64,000 bases of DNA from Alistipes sp. Lineage in GTDB: Bacteria; Bacteroidota; Bacteroidia; Bacteroidales; Rikenellaceae. Position numbers and translations under genes: made by a program. The stretch is taken from positions 1-64,000 of the forward strand of contig JAHHQO010000010.1 of NCBI GenBank assembly GCA_020026335.1. Reading direction: 5' to 3'. A model generated the notes under the pieces. The model was not told the DNA's origin and searched no databases. It saw only the letters and a program-made list of their open reading frames with translations. This document shows, one piece after another, positions 34,110 through 41,568 of this stretch (positions are counted from its first letter, which is position 1; each line of letters starts with the position of its first letter).

Positions 34110-35777
34110 ATGACAGATATTGAAATTGCAAGACAGGTGGAATTGAAACCCATTACCGAGATTGCAAAAAAAACAGGTATTGACCCCGACACCATAGATT
34201 TGTACGGAAAGTACAAAGCCAAATTACCCCTTTCGCTGATTGACTCTTCGAAATTCGAGGGCAAGCATCTGATTTTGGTTTCCGCCATCTCACCCACTCC
34301 GGCAGGTGAGGGTAAGACCACCGTATCCATCGGTCTGACCGAGGGTCTGAACCGCATCGGCAAACGTGCGATGGTCGTACTCCGTGAGCCTTCGCTGGGT
34401 CCCGTATTCGGTATCAAGGGTGGCGCCACGGGTGGTGGTTACTCGCAGGTATTGCCCATGGAGGACATCAACCTCCACTTCACCGGTGACTTCAACGCCA
34501 TCGAGAAGGCGCACAACCTGTTGGCGGCGATGATTGACAACAACATTCAGTCGAAGACCTCATCGCTGAACCTCGACCCCAGAACCGTGAGCTGGAAGCG
34601 CGTGATGGACATGAACGACCGTTCGCTGCGCCACATCATCGTGGGCTTGGGCGGTACGACTTCGGGCATTCCCCGTGAGACGGGATTCGACATCACCGCC
34701 GCATCGGAAATCATGGCTATCCTCTGTTTGGCAGAGAGCTTCACCGACCTCAAGGAGCGTCTGGGTAACATCTTCGTGGGTTACACCTACGACAAGAAGC
34801 CCCTCTATGCACGCGACTTGAAGGCCAACGGTGCCATGGCCGCCCTGCTCAAGGAGGCCATCAAGCCCAACCTCGTGCAGACCATCGAGGGTAATCCTGC
34901 CATCATCCACGGCGGTCCCTTCGCCAACATCGCACAGGGTACCAACTCTATTTTGGCAACCAAGATGGGTCTTTCGCTGTCGGATTATGTCGTGACGGAG
35001 GCCGGCTTCGGTTTCGACCTCGGTGCGGAGAAATTCTTCGACATCAAGTGTGTGAAGGCCGGTTTGAAGCCCAGTGCAGCCGTGCTGGTGGTAACCGTAC
35101 GTGCATTGAAATACCACGGTGGCATGAAGGTCACCGACCTCAAGCAGCCCGACATCGAGGCATTGAAGGCCGGTATTGGCAACCTCGAGAAGCACATTGA
35201 GAACATGAAGCACTTTAACATCTGTCCCGTGATTGCCCTCAACCGATTCATCACCGACACCGACGAGGAGATTCAGATTATCGCCGACAAGTGTAAGGAG
35301 TTGGGCGTACCCATGGAGGTAGCCGATGTATGGGCAAAGGGTGGCGAAGGCGCTCTCAACCTTGCACACCTCGTATCGAAAGTCTGCGAGACCTGCACCA
35401 GCCAGCTCAAACCCCTCTACGACTGGAACTGGAGCGTGGAGCAGAAAATCGAGACCATCGCCCGCGAGATTTACGGTGCGGCAGCCATCGACTATATGCC
35501 CCAGGCCAAGCGCGACTTGAAGCGTATCGCCGAGTTGGGACTCGAGCACCTGCCCATATGTATGGCCAAGACTCAAAAATCGTTGTCGGACAATCCCAAG
35601 CTGTTGGGACGCCCCAAGGATTTCGTGGTTACGGTACGTCAGATTGAGATTGCATCGGGTGCAGGCTTTGTCATTCCCATCACAGGTGACATCATGCGTA
35701 TGCCCGGTCTTCCCGACCACCCCGCAGCCGAGAACATCGACATCGACGACGACGGCAACATCACAGGTCTGTTCTAA
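34110..35777 (+). CDS. fhs: formate--tetrahydrofolate ligase
   Basis: 555 residues, full length. ATP-dependent formation of 10-formyl-THF from formate and THF. The ATP-binding loop TPAGEGKTTVSIGLTEG (about residue 67) and the conserved EPSLGPVFGIKGGATGGGYSQV, GGPFANIAQGTNS and PITGDIMRMPGLP segments are present. It feeds one-carbon units to purine and methionine synthesis; glyA, another one-carbon gene, is 14 kb away on the other strand. Own promoter and terminator. Confidence 0.98.
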   Translation: MTDIEIARQVELKPITEIAKKTGIDPDTIDLYGKYKAKLPLSLIDSSKFEGKHLILVSAISPTPAGEGKTTVSIGLTEGLNRIGKRAMVVLREPSLGPVFGIKGGATGGGYSQVLPMEDINLHFTGDFNAIEKAHNLLAAMIDNNIQSKTSSLNLDPRTVSWKRVMDMNDRSLRHIIVGLGGTTSGIPRETGFDITAASEIMAILCLAESFTDLKERLGNIFVGYTYDKKPLYARDLKANGAMAALLKEAIKPNLVQTIEGNPAIIHGGPFANIAQGTNSILATKMGLSLSDYVVTEAGFGFDLGAEKFFDIKCVKAGLKPSAAVLVVTVRALKYHGGMKVTDLKQPDIEALKAGIGNLEKHIENMKHFNICPVIALNRFITDTDEEIQIIADKCKELGVPMEVADVWAKGGEGALNLAHLVSKVCETCTSQLKPLYDWNWSVEQKIETIAREIYGAAAIDYMPQAKRDLKRIAELGLEHLPICMAKTQKSLSDNPKLLGRPKDFVVTVRQIEIASGAGFVIPITGDIMRMPGLPDHPAAENIDIDDDGNITGLF

Positions 35778-35809
35778 CGGAAAGACACGAGGTAGCACCT
35801 CATACAAAA

Positions 35810-35847
35810 AATCCGAATGTCAGTGTATGGCATTCGGATTTTTTTTG
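35810..35847. terminator. terminator between fhs and tatC
   Basis: AATCCGAATG (35810..35819) pairs with CATTCGGATT (35831..35840), with a T run after and an A run before, so it serves both converging genes. Confidence 0.88.
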
Positions 35848-35861
35848 TTTGAGACTTTCTT

Positions 35862-36710
35862 TTATTCGCTTCGTTCGATGCGAGCCGCCAGACGGATACC
35901 CAACTCATAGAGTCCGTAGAAGGGCACGATGACCAACAGCAGGCTGAAAACATCGGGCGGTGTGATGACGGCTGCCACCACCAGGAGGGTGACAAAGGCG
36001 TGGCGGCGATATCTGCGCAGGAGTGCCGATGAGAGGAACCCCATGCGCGTGAGGTAATAGATGAGTAAGGGAAGTTCGAACATCAGAGCGCACGCGACCG
36101 TCACGGTCAGCACCATCGAGAGGTAGTTGCCGATGTCGAACAGATTGACGATTTGTTCACTCACCTGATAATTGGCGAAGAAATTGACCGACAGGGGTGC
36201 CATGACGAAGTAGCCGAACAGCAAGCCCGTGAAGAAGCACAACGACACCCAAAATACAAAATGACGGGTGGTGTTCTTCTCCTTCGGAGTCAGTGCGGGG
36301 CGCACAAAACGCCAAAACTCCCACAGCACATAGGGCATGGCGAGAGACAATCCGGCGAAGAAGGAAATCTTCATGTGGAGGTTGAACTGTCCCGCCAGCG
36401 AGGTGTTAATCACGCGGAAGTTGTCCCCCACACCGCGAAACTCCTCCATAGGGGCAATCGCAATACCCCACGCCCCCTCTATCCATTTCGCCACATCGTT
36501 CCACCAGCTGCCCAGTTCGTGCAACCAGCGGTAGGTGGGGAAGTCGGCTTTCTGCGGGCCGAACAACAAGGTATCGACCACGAACTCACGACACAGAAAA
36601 GCCACCACACCGCACAGCACGACAGCCGCGGCACTGCGAACCAAGTGGGGACGCAATGCCTCGAGGTGTTCGAAGAACGACATGGGTGACTCGTCGGAGG
36701 GGCGTTCCAT
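35862..36710 (-). CDS. tatC: twin-arginine translocase subunit TatC
   Basis: 282 residues with six hydrophobic segments. MSFFEHLEALRPHLVRS at the N-terminus is the TatC signature that recognises the twin-arginine signal, and LSLAMPYVLWEFWRFVRPAL is the conserved second motif. It exports folded proteins such as cofactor enzymes. It lies 11 bases after tatA in the same transcription direction. The insertion between TM1 and TM2 (about 60 residues) is longer than in E. coli, as is common in the phylum. Confidence 0.95.
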   Translation of the reverse strand: MERPSDESPMSFFEHLEALRPHLVRSAAAVVLCGVVAFLCREFVVDTLLFGPQKADFPTYRWLHELGSWWNDVAKWIEGAWGIAIAPMEEFRGVGDNFRVINTSLAGQFNLHMKISFFAGLSLAMPYVLWEFWRFVRPALTPKEKNTTRHFVFWVSLCFFTGLLFGYFVMAPLSVNFFANYQVSEQIVNLFDIGNYLSMVLTVTVACALMFELPLLIYYLTRMGFLSSALLRRYRRHAFVTLLVVAAVITPPDVFSLLLVIVPFYGLYELGIRLAARIERSE

Positions 36711-36721
36711 ATCTTGTGGGG

Positions 36722-36907
36722 TTACTCCTCTTTCTTGGGGTTGTTGTCGTCCTTACGCTCGCCACCGTTGAGCGCGTCCTTAAATTCGTGCACACCGTTA
36801 CCCAGTCCGCGCATCACTTCGGGAATCTTCTTTCCGCCGAAAAGCAGAATCACCACCAAGACAATGATAATGAGTTGTCCGTAGCCCACTGCACAAGGAA
36901 TAAACAT
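36722..36907 (-). CDS. tatA: twin-arginine translocase subunit TatA/E
   Basis: 61 residues: an N-terminal membrane helix (GQLIIIVLVVILLFGGKKIPE), the amphipathic helix with VMRGLGNGVHEFKDAL, and a charged tail, the exact TatA/E plan. The FGGKKIP hinge is characteristic. It is the first gene of the tatA-tatC pair. A near-consensus box (AAACTTTG on the minus strand at 36913..36920) is only five bases from the ATG. Confidence 0.94.
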   Translation of the reverse strand: MFIPCAVGYGQLIIIVLVVILLFGGKKIPEVMRGLGNGVHEFKDALNGGERKDDNNPKKEE

Positions 36908-36943
36908 AGTCTACAAAGTTTTTTAATGACTGAAAACAAAGGC

Positions 36944-36971
36944 GGGCGGTGCGGCGCGTGCCCCACCGCCC
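36944..36971 (-). terminator. terminator of the nitroreductase gene
   Basis: GGGCGGTG (36944..36951) pairs with CACCGCCC (36964..36971). On the minus strand it is followed by a T-rich tail (CCTTTGTTTTC). It separates the nitroreductase from tatA. Confidence 0.75.
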
Positions 36972-36984
36972 TCTCTAATATTGA

Positions 36985-37503
36985 TTAGAAGTGCTCGACA
37001 ATGACCGTCTCGTTCAGCGGCTTGCGAGTCTGGGCGTGACGCTCTGAAGAGAGCGGCTCCTCGGCTCCATAGCCCACGAGCAGGATATTGACGGGCTTCA
37101 CACCCTCGGGAAGCGAAAACTCCGTCTTGACCATCTCGGGCTTGAACATACAAATCCACAAGGTGTCGAGTCCCTGCGCGGCGGCAGCCAGCATCATGTG
37201 GTCGGTGATGATGGTGGCATCGACCTCGTCCGCCACGAAATCATCGTACTTTCTGCGCCACGCCTCCGCGGTATCGGCACAGACAATCAGCGCACAGGGT
37301 GCTCCGAAATCACGGGTACAACGCGACAGACGCTCCATGCCCTCCTGCGATTCCACCACGATGACACGCTGGGGCTGACGATTGGCTGCCGTGGGTGCCA
37401 CACGTCCGGCTTCGAGAATCTTCTCCAGTTTCTCGCGTTCGACCTTCTGCGAGGTGTACTTGCGACACGCATAGCGTTTCTTTGCTAATTCTAAAAATTC
37501 CAT
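36985..37503 (-). CDS. nitroreductase-family flavoprotein
   Basis: 172 residues, the short end of the NAD(P)H/FMN nitroreductase family. The FMN-binding KKRYACRKYT near the N-terminus, APTAANRQPQRVIVV, and the C-terminal GVKPVNILLVGYGAE and ERHAQTRKPLNETV are typical. The start at 37503 gives MEFLELAKKRYA, the standard N-terminus; the longer open frame to 38010 runs through the htpG promoter region and is spurious. Physiological substrate unknown. Confidence 0.92.
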   Translation of the reverse strand: MEFLELAKKRYACRKYTSQKVEREKLEKILEAGRVAPTAANRQPQRVIVVESQEGMERLSRCTRDFGAPCALIVCADTAEAWRRKYDDFVADEVDATIITDHMMLAAAAQGLDTLWICMFKPEMVKTEFSLPEGVKPVNILLVGYGAEEPLSSERHAQTRKPLNETVIVEHF

Positions 37504-37571
37504 ATCGGTAGTCCTATTAATTATGGCTACGAAATTAAATATTTTTCGCGCGCTCTCCAAATTTCGACACG

Positions 37572-37627
37572 TTTTGTCATACCCGACTGACAAAATGGCA
37601 GTATTTATACACTGGCACACCCTTTGA
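37572..37627 (+). promoter_or_regulatory. candidate sigma-54 promoter and upstream inverted repeats of htpG
   Basis: CTGGCACACCCTTTGA at 37612..37627 matches the sigma-54 -24/-12 consensus (CTGGCAC-N5-TTGC) with GG and G(A) separated by exactly 10 bases; only the last C of -12 differs. Upstream lie TTTTGTCA-N8-TGACAAAA (37572..37595) and an overlapping imperfect palindrome CTGACAAAATGGCAG (37587..37601). The predicted start of transcription near 37638 gives a leader of about 34 bases. Confidence 0.5.
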
Positions 37628-37671
37628 TGATATACAAGACAAACGAACAAACTAAAAAAACCAAACAAGAT

Positions 37672-39735
37672 ATGAAAAACGGAAAAATCGGAGTTACGAC
37701 GGACAACATCTTCCCCGTAATCAAGAAGTTTCTCTATTCTGACCACGAAATTTTCCTTCGTGAGTTGATTTCCAATGCCGTAGATGCCACCCAAAAGCTC
37801 AAGACCCTCTCCTCGATGGGCGAAATGAAGGGCGAAATGGGCGACCTCTCCATTCGTGTGGCAGTCGATGCAGCCAACAAAACCCTCACGGTGACCGACC
37901 GCGGTATCGGTATGACCGCCGAGGAGGTGGACAAATATATCAATCAGATTGCATTCTCGGGTGCCGAGGAGTTCATGGCCAAGTACAAGGACCAGGCTAT
38001 CATCGGTCACTTCGGTTTGGGATTCTACTCTTCGTTCATGGTGGCTGACAAGGTGGAAATCTTCACCCAGTCATTCAAGGAGGGAGCCAAGGCCGTACAC
38101 TGGACTTGCACGGGTACTCCCGAATTTGAGATGGAGGAGTTGGACGAGGCTCGCGACAGAGGTACTCAAATCGTGCTCCACATCTCGGAGGACACCAAAG
38201 AGTATGGCGAGGAGGCTCAAATCGACGAGTTGCTGAAGAAGTATTGTCGTTTCCTGCCCATTCCCATTGTATTTGGTAAAGTGAAGGAGTGGAAGGACGG
38301 CAAGTACGTCGACACCGAGAAGGACAATGTCATCAACAACACCGAGCCCCTGTGGACCAAGAAGCCGACCGACATCACCGAGGAGCAGTACAAGGAGTTC
38401 TACCGCGAGCTCTACCCCATGAGCGAAGACCCGTTGTTCTACATCCATCTGAACATCGACTACCCCTTCAACCTCACGGGTATCCTATACTTCCCCAAGA
38501 TTCGCAACAACTTCGAGATTCAGAAGAACAAGATTCAACTCTACTGCAATCAGGTCTATGTCACCGACCAGGTGGAGGGCATAGTTCCCGAGTATCTGAC
38601 CCTGCTGCACGGTGTGATTGACTCACCCGATATTCCGTTGAACGTATCGCGCAGCTACTTGCAGAGCGACTCGAACGTAAAGAAGATTTCGAGCTACATC
38701 ACCCGTAAGGTGGCCGACCGTCTGAGCGAATTGTTCAAGACCATGCGCCCCGACTACGAGGCCAAGTGGGACGACTTGAAAATCTTTATCCAGTATGGTA
38801 TCCTCACCGATGAGAAGTTTGCCGAGAAGGCCAACGACTTCATGTTGTGGAAGAGTGTCGAGGGCAAATACTACACCGGCAAGGAGTACACCGAGTTTGT
38901 GAAGGAGAAGCAGACCGACAAGAACAAGAACATCGTATTCCTCTATGTCGATGACCCCGTGGAGAAAAACTCGTTCCTCGAGGCGGCACAGAGCAAGGGT
39001 TACGATGTGCTGGTGATGAACGGTCAGCTCGACAGCCACTATATCAACTGGTATGAGCAGAAGAACAAGGATGTCCGCTTCGTGAGAGTCGACAGCGATG
39101 TCATCGACAAGCTGATTCAGAAGGAGGACAACCTCACCATGGCACTCTCGCAGGCACAGCAGGAGATTCTGACCCCCGTATTTGAGAGCCAGATGCCCAA
39201 GAAGGACGACAAGATCAACTACCACATCACCTTTGAGGCCATGGCCGCCAACGAAGCTCCCGTGGTCATCACCCAGAACGAGTTTATGCGTCGTATGAAG
39301 GAGATGGCAGCCATGAGCGGAGGCAGCATGAGTCAGTTCTACGGCCAGATGCCCGACAACTTCAACATCGCAGTGAATGCCAACCACCCCATCGTCATCA
39401 ACATTCTGGAGGATGTGGAGAAGGCCTACGGCGACAAGCTGAAGAGCATCACCAAGAAGATTGACGCGGCGGTAGCCGAGGAGAAGCGTTTCGAGGAGGT
39501 CGTAAAGGACAAGAAAGAAGAGGATTTGACTTCGGAGGAGAAGACCACCCGCGAGGAGCTCTCGAAGAAAATCGTAACGTTGCGTGACGAGCGCAACGAG
39601 CGACTGAAGGAGATTGGTACCGAAAACAAGCACGTCAAGCAGATTATCGACCTGGCGTTGTTGAGCAACGGTATGCTGAAGGGTAAGAACCTTTCGGACT
39701 TCATTCAGCGTTCGATTTCACTTATCGAAAAGTAA
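37672..39735 (+). CDS. htpG: molecular chaperone HtpG (Hsp90)
   Basis: 687 residues. The GHKL ATPase domain has ELISNAVDATQKL, DRGIGMTAEEVDKYI and GHFGLGFYSSFMVADKVE. The middle domain has NVSRSYLQSDSNVKKI. The C-terminal dimerisation domain is preceded by a charged stretch (KDKKEEDLTSEEKTTREE), a little longer than in E. coli. The start at 37672 gives MKNGKIGVTTDN, as in orthologues; an upstream ATG at 37624 would lie inside the promoter described above. A heat-shock type of control is suggested by the upstream elements. Confidence 0.97.
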   Translation: MKNGKIGVTTDNIFPVIKKFLYSDHEIFLRELISNAVDATQKLKTLSSMGEMKGEMGDLSIRVAVDAANKTLTVTDRGIGMTAEEVDKYINQIAFSGAEEFMAKYKDQAIIGHFGLGFYSSFMVADKVEIFTQSFKEGAKAVHWTCTGTPEFEMEELDEARDRGTQIVLHISEDTKEYGEEAQIDELLKKYCRFLPIPIVFGKVKEWKDGKYVDTEKDNVINNTEPLWTKKPTDITEEQYKEFYRELYPMSEDPLFYIHLNIDYPFNLTGILYFPKIRNNFEIQKNKIQLYCNQVYVTDQVEGIVPEYLTLLHGVIDSPDIPLNVSRSYLQSDSNVKKISSYITRKVADRLSELFKTMRPDYEAKWDDLKIFIQYGILTDEKFAEKANDFMLWKSVEGKYYTGKEYTEFVKEKQTDKNKNIVFLYVDDPVEKNSFLEAAQSKGYDVLVMNGQLDSHYINWYEQKNKDVRFVRVDSDVIDKLIQKEDNLTMALSQAQQEILTPVFESQMPKKDDKINYHITFEAMAANEAPVVITQNEFMRRMKEMAAMSGGSMSQFYGQMPDNFNIAVNANHPIVINILEDVEKAYGDKLKSITKKIDAAVAEEKRFEEVVKDKKEEDLTSEEKTTREELSKKIVTLRDERNERLKEIGTENKHVKQIIDLALLSNGMLKGKNLSDFIQRSISLIEK

Positions 39736-39761
39736 ACAGCAATAGAATACAGTTCATAATG

Positions 39762-39803
39762 AAAATCGGGAGACAGCTCAAAAGGCTGTCCCCCGATTTT
39801 TTT
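39762..39803 (+). terminator. terminator of htpG
   Basis: ATCGGG plus GACAGC (39766..39777) pairs with GCTGTC plus CCCGAT (39785..39797) with one bulge, then a T run. Confidence 0.85.
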
Positions 39804-39846
39804 GTGGCTATATGCAAGAGAGGGTGCTCTCTGATACGCCCTCCGA

Positions 39847-39882
39847 CAAAAAATCCGCCGATGTGCATGATGCATCGGCGGA
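39847..39882 (-). terminator. terminator of the thioesterase operon
   Basis: TCCGCCGATG (39854..39863) pairs with CATCGGCGGA (39873..39882). The A run on its left is the U run of the minus-strand transcript ending after 39907. Confidence 0.85.
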
Positions 39883-39906
39883 CATATTGTATGGTGCGAA
39901 AACCTG

Positions 39907-40323
39907 TTACTCCAACTCGGGATGGTCTTTGCGCAGGAGGTCGAGGAACCACTCGGGACAACGGCACGGACGGCGGGTGTCGCTATGGATAAAGCCCAGC
40001 TGGGTCATGCCCGTGTTGATGAGTTCCTGTTTCTCGTTATAAATCTCGTAGAAGAAGTTGATGCGCGCCTTGGGCAGCTCCTTGAGTATGATGCGCACGG
40101 TGAGCTCCTCATCGAAATAAGCCGGTTTGTGGTACTTCGACTGCACCTCGAGGATAGGCATCATAATACCCCTTCTCTCCACCTCTGCAAACGACATACC
40201 CAGCGCACGGAGCAGTTCGCTACGCGCTGCCTCATAATAACAGATATAGTTCGAATGGTGGCAAATCGCCATCTGGTCGGTATGCTTATACCATACTCTG
40301 ATTTTACAATCGTGACTCAGCAT
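39907..40323 (-). CDS. acyl-CoA thioesterase, hotdog fold (YbgC/4-HBA type)
   Basis: 138 residues with the usual family length. RVWYKHTDQMAICHHSNYI and YYEAARSELLRALG match the 4-hydroxybenzoyl-CoA thioesterase/YbgC signature, in which the Asp after the first strand is catalytic. In E. coli YbgC is linked to Tol-Pal, but no tol genes are nearby. It is the last of six minus-strand genes; 11 bases separate it from ribF. Confidence 0.88.
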   Translation of the reverse strand: MLSHDCKIRVWYKHTDQMAICHHSNYICYYEAARSELLRALGMSFAEVERRGIMMPILEVQSKYHKPAYFDEELTVRIILKELPKARINFFYEIYNEKQELINTGMTQLGFIHSDTRRPCRCPEWFLDLLRKDHPELE

Positions 40324-40334
40324 AATATTCTCTT

Positions 40335-40895
40335 TTAAATCTTCAACTTGGCAGGATGTCCCAGCAGGCGTTCCGCCTCCTCGGTTTCACCCTTGGCCAG
40401 CAAATTACGTATGACCGTGGAGCTTACCTTCTCGCCCGTGACACGCTCCTCATCGACATGAACGATGCGCAATCCCTCAACAGACAAGGTCGAGAAATCG
40501 ACTCTGTCGTGTCCGAAGCGGTGGTTGAAGCCCACAACAAGGGTCTCCGCACCCACCTTGCCCATCAGATAGTCCTCGATAAACTCGCGGCACGACAGGC
40601 GACTGAACGCTTCATCGAAGTGAATGACGATGAGGTCATCGACCCCCAACTCCTCCAGCAGAGCGGCCTTCTCCTCGAATGTGGTGAGTAGCACCAATCC
40701 CTCTGCCCGTCCCAACGTGATGCGTGGATGGGGTTCGAAGGTCAGCACTACGCTCTCGCCCCCCGCCTTCTTCGCTTCCGAAATCAGATGCTCGATAAGT
40801 GCGCGGTGTCCGCGATGCACACCATCGAACGATCCGACCGTAGCCACAGCGTGGCGGAAACGGGGCAGGGCATCAAAGCCATGAAATATCCTCAT
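40335..40895 (-). CDS. RibF-like FAD synthetase domain only (no flavokinase domain)
   Basis: 186 residues covering the FMN adenylyltransferase module. GSFDGVHRGHRALIE near residue 21, LTFEPHPRITLG, and GFNHRFGHDR are present, and the region ends with VSSTVIRNLLAKGETEEAERLLG. Canonical bifunctional RibF is about 310 residues and continues with a riboflavin kinase barrel; here a stop follows at once. No remnant of the kinase is seen in the 11 bases before the thioesterase gene, so it looks like a genuine single-domain member rather than a recent truncation. The motifs needed for adenylyl transfer are intact. Confidence 0.85.
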   Translation of the reverse strand: MRIFHGFDALPRFRHAVATVGSFDGVHRGHRALIEHLISEAKKAGGESVVLTFEPHPRITLGRAEGLVLLTTFEEKAALLEELGVDDLIVIHFDEAFSRLSCREFIEDYLMGKVGAETLVVGFNHRFGHDRVDFSTLSVEGLRIVHVDEERVTGEKVSSTVIRNLLAKGETEEAERLLGHPAKLKI

Positions 40896-40906
40896 CTCTT
40901 GCCCTG

Positions 40907-41566
40907 TCAGATTTGAGAATTGGCATTTTCAATCTCGTTCTCCTTCACGAAGTAAGCCACCTTCTCCAGCAGTGTGGTGATATCGTAGTTCTCAACGATG
41001 ATACCCTGCGGGAAGTTCAGCGGTGTGGAGGTGAAGTTCAGCACGCCCTTGATTCCGGCATTGATAATCGGCACCACCAGTTCGGAAGCCACCTTGGTGG
41101 GCAGCGATACGATGACAATCGAGATGTCGTTGTCCTCGACCATGGTCTCGAAACTGTCCATGTGGTAGCACGGTATGCCGAAGATGGTCTTGCCCACCTT
41201 CTCGGGATCGATGTCGAAGGCTGCCGTGATTTTGAGGTTGAGCCCCTTGCTATTGAAATACTTGGTGATGGCCTGTCCGAGGTGTCCCATGCCCAAAACA
41301 GCAATGTTCATGGGCTGGGGGCTGTCGAGAATCTTGCTGATGTACTCGATGAGCACCTGCACATCGTAGCCCTTCTTGGTATCGCTCGAAAAACCGATGA
41401 GCATCAAATCACGACGCACCTGCACGGCGGTGATGCCGTGGATACCCGCCAGCACGTGAGAGAAAATATGGGTGATACCCTGTCGGTGGCTGGCCAGCAG
41501 TGTACGTCGATATTCGCTCAATCGCTCGATGGTCTTTTCGGGAATTCCGTTAGTCAATGCCCCCAT
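40907..41566 (-). CDS. rex: redox-sensing transcriptional repressor Rex
   Basis: 219 residues: N-terminal winged helix (IPEKTIERLSEYRRTL, ITAVQVRRDLMLIGF), then a Rossmann domain with NIAVLGMGHLGQAI that binds NADH/NAD+, and a C-terminal swapped helix. Rex represses fermentation and respiration genes until NADH/NAD+ rises. It sits inside the dnaN operon, 11 bases upstream of ribF and 2 bases after the LysM gene, an unusual neighbourhood. Confidence 0.95.
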   Translation of the reverse strand: MGALTNGIPEKTIERLSEYRRTLLASHRQGITHIFSHVLAGIHGITAVQVRRDLMLIGFSSDTKKGYDVQVLIEYISKILDSPQPMNIAVLGMGHLGQAITKYFNSKGLNLKITAAFDIDPEKVGKTIFGIPCYHMDSFETMVEDNDISIVIVSLPTKVASELVVPIINAGIKGVLNFTSTPLNFPQGIIVENYDITTLLEKVAYFVKENEIENANSQI

Positions 41567-41568
41567 GC

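Noticed and set aside
36985..38010. Long version of the nitroreductase frame starting at 38010
   Set aside because: The upstream 169 codons are antisense to htpG and its promoter; the family N-terminus starts at 37503.
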